A DNA stretch of 64,000 bases from Niebla homalea (lineage: Eukaryota; Ascomycota; Lecanoromycetes; Lecanorales; Ramalinaceae), in NCBI GenBank assembly GCA_019925105.1, contig JAHGAU010000026.1:372001-436000 (forward strand), read 5' to 3'. Positions 20,969 through 33,416 of the stretch are shown here, one piece after another. A program made the translations under genes and the position numbers. Below the pieces are notes generated by a model, which did not search any database, was not told the DNA's origin, and saw nothing but the letters and a program-made list of their open reading frames with translations. Each line of letters opens with the position of its first letter. Position 1 is the stretch's first letter.

Positions 20969-23840
20969 TCATTGCATTAAGAGGAATGGAACAACGTTGC
21001 AATCAACTGCGTCAACGTCGTTCTCGAGCTCCAACTCGTTGGGGTGGTTACTATTACAAAATTCAATTTTTGTTGGCTCTCGACGCCCGAGGCTCCAAGT
21101 ATCTCCGGGACCTGTCATTGCAAATCTAGACCGCTTTGGAGCTCTAGATCGCTTTTCACCTCTAGACCGCTTTGGAACCCTCCCATTATGCTTCTCCAAT
21201 GCAGAAGTACTGCGTCCACGATAGGGTATAGAGTGGTGATACCAAATGGGCTCAGTGGAATGTCTTGAAGGCTCCGCAGCATCTCCAGGTTCGGCATCCT
21301 TTTTCTGTGCGGCGTATAATTTGAGACCATTGTGTCTGGCTGTATCGAGGAACGAATGGCGCACTTGTTTGAGTAGTGGGTCCGCGTCATCTTGCACGAT
21401 TTTCCAAAGAGAAGCTGTCAGCACTTCGTTGTGGCAGCTCATGACACGCGAAAGTTCATCCAATAATGAAACGTTCGCGACGCCAGTGTCCATCTCCAAT
21501 ATATATGTAGCATCTAGAATGTATTCAACAAGGGATGAAAGCGCGCCAGTCTGGAAGAGTTGGCTGAAATGGAACGGTAGCACTTTGATTTTCGCAAGAT
21601 TCGCGTGGCAACGTCCTTCGAGGTAATTAAACCTTCTCGGTTTCCGACGAACTATCCAGTCTTGGACTTCCTTGAGCCTCAAGAAATCCCTGACTGTCCG
21701 GTGTAAAAAATCGACCTCGGATTCATGGAAAGAATTCCTACTCAAGTAAGCAAGGTCATGATCAGTATAGTGTCCGTGATCCTCAAGATGCGCCTCTCTA
21801 TTGAGAGGAGTGCTGCCCCACTCGCCATAGTCTCCACAACCTGAGGTCGGCGCTATTTCAACCCAGATGGTGCGTGAGGATCTTTTTTTGATCGGGGAAA
21901 CCACCAAAAGGTCTTTGCAACGAGCATTGATACGAAGTTTCATCAAATTGTGTCATGAATCGATTTCGGATTTGCTCATGAATTGAGTTTGCAGCTTGAG
22001 TGCAAAATCAGCGTCTTCTTCGCACTCGTCCATCATACTATAAGTCATCAAAGATAAAGGCTCTGGGGGTCGAAGTGCGGTTTGAAAGATTCGGGCAGTC
22101 TGCTGTTCGTCGAGAGAACGTCGATCGATCCTAGCATGCGTCGGAAGTATGCTTCCAAATCGACCGGAAGGTTAGCAACTCTCCTCTCCAAATCTGATGT
22201 CCTGTCTGGATTGGTCAGACCCTGCAGGATAGAGCGAATGACTAAATAAACCCAAAGAAAGACACCGTGTGCTTTCTCCAAAAGCTCCTTCACTAGCTTC
22301 TCGCACCGCTCCGGTTCGGCGGTCTTGAGCTGACAGAATCGAGTATTTGTCTCCAAGTTCTTCTGAACGTAGAGCCTAATGTCACCTGCTGTCAGATCTT
22401 CTAGGCGTAGTTTCGGCCACTGTCCTTGCCCGAAGACTGTTTCGAAAACGTTCCATGGACGACTTAATAAACAGATCTTGATGTCTTCGGACTTGGTAAT
22501 TCGAGAAGGAGATCAACAATTTCTTGGTGATCACCGTCGTATTCATCTAGCCCGTCGATGAAGAAACAGAACTTTTTTGATATTGTTGGTTGTTCTGAAA
22601 GCTTGGCAAATGCATTCATGAGCTCGTTTCGGGACCATTCCCTCGATGAGACACCAGTGAGAGTACACCGTCTCCATCGGTCCGGGAGAACGATCCAAGT
22701 TAAGCTGGGACATTGATAAAGTATGCTGTAGAGCAGTGACTGGAGCAGACCTTTTTGTGACTTTTGCAGTTCTGAACCCGCACACCAGAAGTAAAAGCTC
22801 GCTGTGACTAAGCCTTCAGTGCCGTCCCAATGGGTCAGGGCATGCCTCGCAGATAGGTGTCGGCTCAGAAACTTCATAAGGGTGGATTTGCCTGAGCCAG
22901 CTTTTCCAGATATCCAATAGATGCCGTTACTTGAGGTCAGCCATTTGATGAAACTGTCGTGAGGTAGCATCTCGCTTGGACGAGAGTGGTGGCTCAGTAT
23001 CCAGTCGAAGGTTCTGACATAGGCGTCACTGATTTTTTCATGGCGTGCTTCCATTCTCTTGAACGACAAGCTTTCGATCACACGGTATGCTATCGATAAA
23101 TGTCCGCCCATATCTACCAAAGCGTTCAGTTTAGTCGCGAGCTCTTGGAGTTCTGTTGTTACAGCTCCATGATTTTCGGTAACATTTTTCTCGCAGCCGC
23201 GGTATATATCCATTTGCTTCTCTAGAGCATGCAGAATATTCGAGCTCTCAAGTCTCAAGACTTTGAAGTTTGATGTGCTTTCACTTTCCAATCGGCCGAG
23301 CTTTTCGGAGAGGAAGTGCAGAGACAACAATATATTTGATTGCTCTGTGCTGATTGCAAAGACATCAGCACGGAAGTGAGCTTACGGAAAGAGCTCACCA
23401 TACTTCATCACTTTCAGTAAGCAAAGGATCATGGAGCTGTTGGCTTGACTCAGACTTTTTGGAATTTCGTCAATCCTTTCAGGTCGCCAGATAGCCTTCA
23501 GAGCAACAACGAAACTTTGCCATTTCTTATGAGGACCATGGACTCTCAATTGAGTCGTAGCCTCGATCAGATCATCCGCAATGGTCTTGCAGACTTTCGC
23601 GAGAGAGACTAATTCCGCCTCATCTGGTGACGACCGCGCAGCCTCCAAGTTGGAATCAGCGAGGTCATTGCTTAGACGTTGTAAGGAGGTGGTGATTGCC
23701 TCGAGCTCTATGCTCTCAGCTGGCAGGCTTTTGGAAGATTGGTACAACTCTCGACTTTTTGATAATAACCTCGAGCCGAAATCGACAAGCTGAACGATGT
23801 TAGAAGCTATGCTGAGAGCTGCGATACCTTCTAGAGCCAT
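20969..23840 (-). pseudogene. NACHT-domain STAND (NLR-like) protein, disrupted
   Basis: Fungal NLR-like gene. Starts at 23840 (MALEGIAALSIASNIVQLVD), a Helo-like/STAND N-terminal domain of about 150 aa; a very short intron (about 36-41 nt from 23385) joins a second exon. The NACHT follows: GIYWISGKAGSGKSTLMKFL (Walker A, about 22930-22880), KFCFFIDGLDEYDGD (Walker B, about 22570-22530), ICLLSRPWNVFE, KLRLEDLTAGDIRLYV, and the C-terminal block VDFLHRTVRDFL. Damage: a frame change near 22500 inside the NACHT, another near 22115, and a TGA at 21955-21953. The C-terminal 250 residues lack clear WD40, ankyrin or TPR repeats. The family is firm; whether the breaks are real or assembly errors is not known. 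Confidence 0.82.
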
Positions 23841-24693
23841 GACATTACTCCAGATACGCTACCGTGAGAAAAAGAGATTTGAGTGAGAGTTGCAATTGAA
23901 GATTAAGCCTTGCCAGCACACCCTGCTCCCGCTGCAAAGTCCCCGCTGGCTTTGCTGTCAAATCGATTGGACTGAAGCACAAAGTACATACCTTGAAGAT
24001 TTTCAAGTATACCCAGTGAGTCCTCGTTGGGGGAGTCGTAGTGATAAAGACTGGTACTACCACACCGAAGGCCTTTGGCCAAAGGGGTCGCAGAACTTCT
24101 GAAGCTACAAGATCATCTACTTGACTCTTGGAGGATCATGTTTCGCCCGAATCGTTGATCGATTATGGTACTTCATGCTCTGAGAAGACTGATCCACAGC
24201 GTGCCGCTCGAGGACCAAGTGCGCGATCAATGGAGTGAACCAAGCGACAGGTATTTTCCCTCTTGCTGCTCGTCGGCGGCAATATCGTGCAGCGGGCGAT
24301 TGCGCAACAAGCTGGTGATGCTTATCCATTCGTTTTCTCATTTCGAATAAATCGCCTACGCTTCCATCGGGCTCCTTGCTGTTTTAGGAGATAGTTCTTT
24401 GATGCCATCATCACTGCACATAGCTTGCGTAGTCATCGGCACTGCTCTGCAACGCCAATGTTCGACAACAATTCTAGACCTCATCAATGCCGCTTTTGTC
24501 TTCAACTTCTGCTTGCAATGCCTGAATGGTATGTACCTGAGCGTCCACAAAGTACATCCTGGACTCCTTTGGAAGAATGTTACGACCTGAGTCTGAAATC
24601 AGAGTAAAGTATTGATGATGTACACATGTCCACATGTCTCACACACGTTGCCTCTACTGCCTCCTTCCCCATTCCCACATTTAAAAAGATTCC
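23841..24693. other. Gene-free boundary region
   Basis: About 850 bp between the NACHT relic and the aldo-keto reductase. No family, RNA or repeat recognised. Marks the right edge of the accessory block. Confidence 0.45.
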
Positions 24694-25755
24694 TCAAGCC
24701 TTGCCATCCAAATCGGCAAAGTACCTCCAGCCATGCCCCTCACTCTGATCGCTGAACCGCATCTTCTTATCGATACTCGCCACCCTCTCCACATCCGCCT
24801 TCTCCAACTTGAAATCCCCTTCCAGATTCGACCTGATCCTCGCCGGCGTCTTGCTCTTCGGCAGCACCGAGCATCCATTCGCAATACCCCACGCGAGCGC
24901 GACCTGCGCCCCGCTCTTCCCATAGTTCTTCCCGATCTCATTCAACAGGGCATCATCGATCAATTTCGGCATCTGGTGCCCCTTGCTGTAGAACTCGTTC
25001 TGGTTCCCGAAGGGCGAGTACTGGCTGACATGGATCTTGTTCTCACGATGCCACTGCACGAATTCCGGCTGCTGCAGATACGGGTGCAGCTCGATCTGGT
25101 GCACGGCTGGCGGGACGTCCGTTTCGGCCAGCAAGCGCTTCATCTCCGCGAACGAGAAGTTGCTCACGCCGATGGCGCGGGTCTTGCCCTTCTTCTGCAC
25201 CGCTTCCATGGCCTTATAGGTGTCGACATAATCGGCCGTGCCCTTCTCGATCTTGCCGTCCTGGTCCCTAGGGAACATGGCAGCCCCGCCCTTGAAGGGG
25301 GCGGGCCAGTGGATGAGGTAAAGGTCGAGGTAGTCGGTGCCGAGATCCTTGAGGGAGGCGTCGATGGCGGGTTCGACCGCGGCGGGGTCGTGGCTGTTGT
25401 TCCAAAGTTTGGTGGTGATGAAGATTTCGGAGCGGGGGATGCCGGATTTCTTGATGGCTTGACCGACGGCGGGCTCGGTACCTAATGCAAAGTGCGTGAG
25501 TAAGGCATCTGTCTTGGGGGGGGGGACCAAGACACTCACCGTAGATGCGCGCCGTGTCGATGTGACGGTAGCCGGCCTTGAGGGCTTCGAGGACCGCTGC
25601 TTCCTGCTCGTCTGCATCTTGCCACGTGCCGAATCCGACGGCGGCTGCATTGGCGCTGATCATCAGCCATTGACAAGCAGTCCAGTGGGGAGGATCATGG
25701 ACTTACGGATTTCAGCGCCAGTATTCAGCGGCAGTTTGGTATTAAGAAAAGCCAT
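24694..25755 (-). CDS. Aldo-keto reductase (NADPH-dependent carbonyl reductase)
   Basis: Reduces aldehydes or ketones with NAD(P)H. Exons 25755-25707, 25644-25540 and 25481-24694; 313 aa. Catalytic tetrad present: Asp46 and Tyr51 in GYRHIDTARIYG, Lys76 in FITTKLWNN, His109 in LYLIHWP. Cofactor-binding end motifs LPKSKTPARIRSNLEGDF are present. Also GVSNFSFAEM and HQIELHPYLQQ of the AKR1-5 type. An in-frame upstream Met at 25836 would add 27 residues rich in Arg, Ser and Gln (MLRQTSRATLQRLSQLSSHV) that look like a mitochondrial targeting peptide; both products may be made. The substrate cannot be predicted; glycerol dehydrogenase/aldehyde reductase types are closest by motif. Left edge of the core region after the accessory block. 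Confidence 0.93.
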
Positions 25756-25836
25756 CGTTCTAGTCTGGGGTCTGGAAACGTGGGATGATAATTGCGACAA
25801 ACGTTGGAGAGTAGCTCGAGATGTTTGTCGGAGCAT

Positions 25837-26698
25837 TGCAAAAGGGAAAAAGAGACGAGTCAAATGTTGCGCAAGGCAAGAAGATCGCGTCCGCGAAATG
25901 CACGTCACACATTGTTGAATACAAAAAACTCATTACATCATTGTGTACGCGTAGGCACGGTACGTCTTCCGGCATGTCTCTGCCGATCGAAGCGGCAGCC
26001 AATAGACTATCGACCCAGGTGTTGCAATGTAGCGAGGACCTGCCCTTTCTGGAAGCTTGACTGAGACACAGCATGGAACCCTCGAGGGTATATCGGACCG
26101 TTCTTTTATTCCCGTGGAGTCTGCGAACAAGCATTGATGCAGTGGCGTTGGATCTTACGCAAACAGAGCTGGTGTGTGTGAAATTTAAATTGACATGTAT
26201 TCTATGAAATAAGAAAGGTAGTTCAGGTCTCAACTCAGCTAGAGCCACTCCGACAAGCAACAGTATTCTCAATCTGGAACCAGCAAATGTAAAGCCATCA
26301 CCTACAGAGCAAGCCCGCGGGAATGCAAATGGTATCAAAGCTCACCGAGCCAATCCGACAGAAACCATGCCCAAGAGGTATCACTTGATAATTCAGAAAC
26401 ATTGTGCGCCTTACCGTATGATGCAAAGTACCCGGGTCGAAAGTAACGAAACGTGCTTGCTCTTGGGTGTCTCAGTCTTCGTAGTGTGCTTGCTGATAAT
26501 TCAATCGCTTGCAAAAATGCTGCCCAGGCCCACAAACTCCGCTCTCGCCTTGATGATGCCATTTGACTTCGTGTTGCTGCTAGGGTATTTGTGTTGTGAT
26601 CTCGATCAATAAATTTATCGGGCACTGGGAGCATGAGCGTCCAATGTTGTCCTCTGAGAAGTGGAGATAGATCCAGTATTATGAGGGTCGGAGCGACC
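25837..26698. other. Intergenic
   Basis: AKR promoter/leader and 3' flank of the bHLH gene. No gene or repeat recognised. Confidence 0.5.
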
Positions 26699-28561
26699 TC
26701 AATTCATCTCCATCCCATATTCATCTTCCTCCTTGAATGATTGATCAAAGTAGGGCTGGTTGCCGCCCATACCGTTCAGGTCATTCATTTGATAGGCACC
26801 TGTCTGGTCAGCAGGGCTCAAGCTCTGCGGGCTGATGGTTCCCATGGTAGAGGAATCAATGGGTTCTCCAGCGGCATTCGTATGCGATGGGACCCGGAGA
26901 CCGCTGCCCGGCCCTCTCGTGTACATGAAGGACATGGGGTCATTGGATTCCATGGCCGCGATAAGCTCGCTCCGCATCCGTTTCTCATCTTCGGTTTGTT
27001 GGAAAGGCCATTGCCGACCTTGGCTGGACAAGGTCTCGCGGAGCTCATCCTCCTGATTGAACTTCTGGTACAAAGCCCACATCAGGTCACGCATCCAGCT
27101 GACTGAGCCATTGAGGATGTCCCCTTTGTTTGGCCCTTTGTCCTTGTCCTCGGGTGGTATGCCTAGGCTGATGCTTCCAGACGTGGCACGGCGGCCATTA
27201 CCACCAGCAAGTAGCGAGGTCGCCTGAGGTGGAGACATGCCAGTGGCCGCTAAGGTTGGTGAGAGGGGAGAATTGTTCATGATGTGCTTGCGCACCTTCT
27301 CGTCCTCGAGTCGATGTTGAGGGACAAGGTGTGACAGTTCCTGGATCTTCTCGTTGATGTTGTCTCGTCGACGACGTTCCACCAGGTTGTGCGACTCGCG
27401 CCTCCTCCTTCGTTTGGCCTCTTGTGACTGCGGATTGCCGTAGCCATGATGGCCAGGATCAACTTTGGCTGGTAGGGAGGCATGCTTGCCAGATTTGAGG
27501 ATGTCTGAGAGGGGTGCGTGGTTTGGGTGGTAATTTGGTGAGGAGATTGGCGTGTCTGCATGTGAGTGCAAACTGTCTGGATTGCTCTCCCATTGACCTG
27601 AGGCTCTCTTGTGTTGATTGTTGTAGTTGATGGGCTGCGAAGGTAAGCTGCCAGACTGCGACGTCTCAAGGTGAAGGGCTGACATCCCAGGGGTCCTTGG
27701 GGTCATTGGGCTCCTCGAATCAGATCCTTGACGGTTCATGATGTGCGACGTCGGTCGACCACCGACGTAACCTTGTGCATTTGCCGCGCTTGGCCGAACC
27801 TGCGAGGCCGGGCCGACGGATTGCTGCATGTTGCTGAAACCTGCATAGCTGAAACTGCCGTTGGCGAAGGGGCTCTGAATCGGGGCACCATCTGGCGTGC
27901 TAGAATAATGCCCGTTGAGCTGCCGACCTCCTTGATTCTGAAAGTATTGAGCATTGTTACCCTGCTGTTGATTGAAGTGATGTTGCTGAGATGGATCGCT
28001 CAGATCCAAGGTCAGCAACTCATCATCATCAATACTGGAGTTGGCCATGTTGAAGTTGCTTGGCATGTTTTGTTGCGGTGTCATGTCGAACCCATAGGCC
28101 CCATTTTGCATCGCCAAATTGGGACGGCTGGGGTTGTTCGCTTGGTTTTGCCCTTGGCCGAAGCCTTGTCCTACATTCATATTGAAGTTGGGGTTGGAGC
28201 TTGTGAAGTTCATGTAAGTATTGAAGTCGTCAGGCTCGTCTTTGATGAAGGGGCTCGATGCGCCAGTGCCGGCCATGCCACTAGTGAAAAAGTCCAGCTC
28301 GTCCTCAATGTTTGCCTCAGGGTGTGTGTCAATGTTTGTCTTTTCTTCAATTGTCATCGGCAGCGAGTACTGCAGGTCTAGAGGCTTGTCCACTGTAAAC
28401 CAATGATTGTTAGCTTTTTGCTCAAATAGAAAATGTAACACATGCAGTGGCCCGCGCCCCCACACTCGAAGGATTGTTCACTTCTGCGTGGAGAAAGGCC
28501 GTGTTGGGTTCTGGCAACAGGAACTCGATGCGCCAAGGGTAAGCTTACATGATTTGGGCAT
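26699..28561 (-). CDS. bHLH transcription factor
   Basis: Nuclear regulator of 568 aa. A tiny first coding exon (28561-28549, ATG plus 10 nt, encoding MPKS and a split Leu) is joined over a 156-nt intron to 28392-26699. Residues 1-320 are Gln/Asn/Ser/Pro-rich with acidic patches (SPFIKDEPDDFN), likely activating. Basic region and helix 1 at about 328-360: KRRRRRESHNLVERRRRDN, INEKIQELSHLVP, with the His, Glu and Arg of E-box binding factors. The loop is expanded by about 60 residues; helix 2 is about 425-448 (KGDILNGSVSWMRDLMWALY). A CLR-like C-terminus ends in acidic residues. Resembles the fungal HLH proteins listed as GlcD gamma-like regulators; target genes unknown. Long gene-free DNA upstream suggests complex regulation. 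Confidence 0.85.
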
Positions 28562-31461
28562 GACAAAGCGGTGTGAGATGTGGAAGCCGAGATCCTGGAT
28601 CTGTAATGATGTGCTGGATAGTTCGGAGCAAGGCTTGGATGAGCGAGAGTCTTTGCGGGCGCTTAGTCTCGGCTGCAGTGATTGATAATCCGAAGCTTGC
28701 CTGAATTCAGGATACAGGTTAGCAGCCACATGGCAGATCTGCGTTGTTCAATGGCGAGATGGCGGACCATGCACACATTGGTCATGCAAATGATGAAAAT
28801 CGGTTGCAAAGGGTTGTTGCTGATGCCAATGTGGTGGTTGGACAGTAGCAATGACAAAGAGGAGATGAGAGAACGTTGTCCCAACGCTGTGGTCAGCGAC
28901 GTCATAAGCCTGCCACTGGCCTTGGGACAATGGATCGACAAGGCTCATGGCATAGCTGAGGCAATTCAAAGCCAATTCAGGCTCCTGGCCAATCCAGGTG
29001 TAGCGATCAGATGAAAATTGGGGAACATACCTTTGTCGGCTGTAGGGTGAGGTGATCCGTTCAAGTGTCGCAGCAGTGTAACGTTATGATATGGATGCAG
29101 CTAAGGTTGGAGAAGGGTCGAAGCTGAAAGTTTGATGGAGCCCGGATAACAGGAGCTGTGGAGAGGGTGGACTGGACCCGCCAGACCCCAAGGCGGTGTA
29201 GGCCGATGTGGAGGGAATGCGAGTGAGGGTTCGAAAGTCGCCGCCTGGTAGATCAGACGGAGGGTAGTCGAGAGGAGGTGATGGTGGATTCGGAGAGATT
29301 GCCCCCTGAGATGGGCGGGAGCAAAGGAAGAAGTGACGTGGGTTGGCGGCGATGAGGTCGCCAAAGTGGGATTGAAGAGAGATGATTCGTCTTTCGGCGT
29401 TTCTTTGGGAAAATAAATGCGCGAATGGCTGGAATGGCTGGATTGGTGCTCGGCTGCCTCCCGCTCCGCAGCACGATGATGAAAGTGCCAAGACTGTGAA
29501 TTAAATTCTTCGGATCCTGATTTTGACAGCTGTCAGGGAGGAGGTGAAGAAGCAGGTTGGTTTCGGGATGGTAGATGAGGCTGATGATGGTTGGCTGCAA
29601 AAGAGAGAAAGATGAGTGAGATGGGTAAAGAGAAGGAAGAAGTTGAAGTCGGAATATTATAATTGATTATTGGTGCGAGACTTCCGTCGGTCAGTCGGGC
29701 GCGTTGCAAGTTTGAAAGTTGGCTGATGCTTGGCCGAATATTAATAAGTCCTTAGTCTTGAGGAAAAGACGGTCAAGGAGCGCTCGTTCTCTCTCGCTCA
29801 CCCCACAGATCCGCAGGGTTTTGAGCAAGATATATTATAAGAATCCTAGTTTGGATGTTTGGATCCAGATATCATCGGGAAGTTTGGACGAATCGAATAC
29901 GAGTGGAGTCGAGAAAGAAGTTGAGTGGATTTCAAGCACCAACGGGAACGGGCATGCAACGATGGAAAAGCGCACGGCAAGAGCTGCAGGGTCAAGCGGA
30001 ATATATGTCGTTTGACTAGTTTATGAAAGACATGGATTACGATAGAGTGTGGTAGGAGCATCTGCCCTTGATTGATCTCATGGCTCGGTCTCACTGCTCC
30101 CCAATCCCCACGGCTTCCATCGACCGTGTAGATGGGCACGTTGGCGAAGGCACGCCACCCCCGATGCGGTCACTACATAGTCTACATTACTGAGACTAGG
30201 TATCATCTGCTCCATGGTGAGTCATTGGCTCATCTTGGTTGCTAGGGCGGAATGTAATGTACCTTGGGATCTATAAAGATGGGTGCCCACCGGTTCATAT
30301 CATCATACCATCCCGTCCTTCTCTCAACCAGGTCTATGCCCTCATATCATACGTCTGGAGGTACCTCCGACCAGCTCTGCATGGTGTGGCGTTAAAGAGC
30401 TACAAGTCGCAATGAGGGTTTGGCGCTTACCTGAAAGTGGTTTAGCTGAGTGCGGAAAGGAATGTCTGTTGATCCATGATCATCATCCATCCTTGCCTTC
30501 TCCTTCTTCTTGCACTTTAAGGCGCCAGTCCTATTGCATTTGCATTCTGAAGACTGCCTCCGATCGTACAAAGAGGTCAAAGAGAGGACGCGAAAAAGGT
30601 AAAAGCAGAAAGTGGGTGTGCTCAGCTCAGCAGCCTGGCTGAGAAATGTCTCAGTAAATTCTCCATGATCCCCGAGATAGCGAATCAAAGTGTTACAAAT
30701 CGCCACACACCATCTTTCCAGCTGCCTCTTTCCACTAATAGCTCGACTAGTCCGCTATCTTCTTACAACCCCTCACTTCCATTTTCCAGTTCCAGGACTA
30801 CTGCCTACCCTCCTGCCTTGACAAGATCACTTGGAAAAGTTTCGACCCGCATTCAGAGTCTGCCGACCGAATCAGTCACAAGGCCAAAGGTTGCTCGACA
30901 GGACCGACCGGAAGCCGTGGATATTCTTATTCTTCTTACTCATCTTCTGTCACATCGACATTGTCACTGCACAGCCCGGTGTCAAAATCTATGACCCCCA
31001 CCACTACAGAGATTATCGAGGAATTATTACGATTATTACAGCGGCTGGGACTTGTCCATTACCCCACATTTGTGCACAGACAATAATCCGAGACGACGAT
31101 CATATGCTCATCCCTGATATTATTATTAGCTGCTATTAGCTGCTATTAGCTGCACAGCGGGAATGGAAGATTGCCTGCATGACGGCCTCAACGACTATTT
31201 CACTACTGACCTCACTCAAGCAGATAGGCAAATAAGGGACCTTAGCTTGACCCTCATCGATTAGTCTCTTATGCATTGCTGATCCTCCGCTTTTCAACCT
31301 CTTCACCCACTTGCTTCATTCGCAACTGAACTACAGTCTACTAGGACTCTCCTTGAGCTAGCTTCGGCGCTTCATTGGTGCATTTTCTGGCAAAAGGCAG
31401 GGAAGCTCGGGTAGAGGACGATTTTCTACGGGAAACTACTGTCAGAAAGATCGACTAAACC
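28562..31461. other. Long non-coding region upstream of bHLH and SFT2 genes
   Basis: 2.9 kb between divergent start codons, no protein family found on either strand. Probably long leader and promoter of the bHLH regulator plus the SFT2 promoter. Contains a 10-bp tandem repeat at 31124-31153. Confidence 0.5.
31124..31153. repeat. 10-bp tandem repeat, 3 copies
   Basis: TATTAGCTGC occurs three times in a row. Confidence 0.9.
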
Positions 31462-32739
31462 ATGGCGTCTACCTCTTTTCGAGACTCTCTCAATTCCATG
31501 GGTTGGTCCAGGCGAGAAGCAGACACCCCAACCAATACCTCTTCCACACCCATTCTGTCTAGGCTCCAAGGTTTAAATCCTTTCGGCGCTGAAGGCTACG
31601 TGAGCCTGCCCACCACCAGCAACAATGAAGCACCGGGCGCTCCACTGCCGGCACCTAGCCGGAGAGAGGAAGAAGAGGGTTTCTTTGCCTGTGAGTTGCT
31701 ATCATCCTTTGACTTTCTGCTGCGGGAGACAGGCGCCTGTGACGAGAATAGAGTTCCTGCACAGCCGTTGTCGTCACACGCATAAGCTTCTGCATACCCC
31801 CGCTGCATCGCATACGCATACTTATCAAGCCAAGTCTGATACTGACTCTCCATGTGTGTGTCTGCTAGTGAGCCGCTGGGATCGCCTGCTGGTCTTCGGA
31901 GCCTGCAATGTAGCCTCCTTGGCCTGCTTCGTATTGTGTTTTGCCTTGTTTCCAATCCTTTGGCCGGTGCCCCGGAAGTTTGCAATACTGTACGTTCACC
32001 CTCCCTCTCTTCTTCGAAAATGTCTGCTGTACGCGTCACCCGTGTCATCCTCGCAGCCACCTGTCAGGCTATTCACTACGTCTCATGATAGGCGTAGGTT
32101 GATCTTGGAGTAAGTGATCGCTCGGATGAACACATCCGTTTCGATTCACTAGACTCGTTTCCAATCATGCCTCATGCACACGCGGATACGAACCTTCGAT
32201 CGAAGCTAACCTTTTTCTGCGTCTGCCAAGATGGTCCTTTGGCTCCATCCTCTTTCTGGCGTCATGGGCAGTCCTGATGGGGCCTTTTACCTACTCCAAG
32301 CACCTTATCTCGGGCCCTCGACTACCTTTCACAGCAGTTTACTTTGGCTCCATCGCCTTGACCCTATACTCGGCCTTGAAGGTACGTCCAGTGCATCTTC
32401 TGTCCTGTTTCCCTTTGCTGCAAAGGATGGTGTCAATCTTGATTGCACACTTGATCATTGCATACCCAAGGAACTTCCACGCTAGAAGCTCAGCCGGAAG
32501 CAGCCACACCTTTGGCACCACAAGGCTCTTATTCCCTTAGTCCTCAACGCAATCGATACCAGCTGACCACGCGTGCACATGATTAGTTACACAGCTCCAT
32601 CCTCGCTCTGATTTTTTCCATCATCCAATTACTAGCCTTAGTTTGGTACCTCGTAAGTTACTTCCCTATGGGAGGTACTGGCTTGCGCTTTGCTGCAAGG
32701 TTTGGGACGAATCGCGTTGCTGCTTGGATGTCGGATTGA
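31462..32739 (+). CDS. SFT2: Vesicle transport protein SFT2
   Basis: Small tetraspanning Golgi membrane protein that aids fusion of endosome-derived vesicles with the Golgi. Four exons: 31462-31690, 31869-31989, 32231-32381, 32587-32739; 217 aa. N-terminal cytosolic 75 residues are Ser/Thr/Pro-rich. Membrane segments: LLVFGACNVASLACFVLCFA, WSFGSILFLASWAVLMG, LPFTAVYFGSIALTLYSAL and SILALIFSIIQLLALVWYL, then the conserved tail YFPMGGTGLRFAARFG and a short end at WMSD. Splice phases agree at all three junctions. The 241-nt second intron is the longest. Works in the same pathway as GOS1, about 6 kb away, but there is no sign of co-regulation. Confidence 0.92.
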
Positions 32740-33416
32740 TTCCTGCAAAACCTGTATACTATCATGATCGACTACCAAATGTACTCTTCTACATTCTTGG
32801 ACACAATCCCATCTATCTCGATCCACATTACACTTCGACGCTGATCCCCTGAGACACCAATGCTGCAGCTCTTCCAAGCATTCCGTTGATCCTTTTGCTA
32901 CGGGTTCATAATCCGGCTATTTGAATCTTTCATGCAAGCTGCGCCTTCGCGTTGCCGCGGTGCGAGTTTAGTCTGCCATCTGCAATGCAGACCGGGTAGC
33001 ATCCTTGCTGCACTCTTATCTCAACCTCGTAAACTTGACGTCCTCAAGCCTTGAGGGTCTCTCGAAGACATGCACAAACTCTGCACTGGCCTGCCCTTCC
33101 ATTCATAGCTCTTTGTCGCGATTACCGTTGTGGCGGGATTTCGACATGGGATACATCACACCGATGATGTTGTTGCCCTTTTCTTTGTCCTCATGTCTCC
33201 CCCCTCATGACTTGTAAGTACCCGGCAAGCCAGGTGAGTCGCTTTATGCTAGGCTACCTAGTCAGAAGGACCCTGAGCTCCACTACTCCCGGCTGTGCTC
33301 GACTTCCGCTGTAGGGACGAGGTGCACGGTTAGTAGACACTGGTGTGTGATCGTCGTCTCAAAATAACAGGCATGACGCCCTTCCCTGTATGACGCTATA
33401 GTTGCTGCCTGTTTTT

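Noticed and set aside
27728..28381. 217-codon open frame antisense to the bHLH gene
   Set aside because: No family pattern; mirrors the Gln/Asn-rich region of the bHLH protein.
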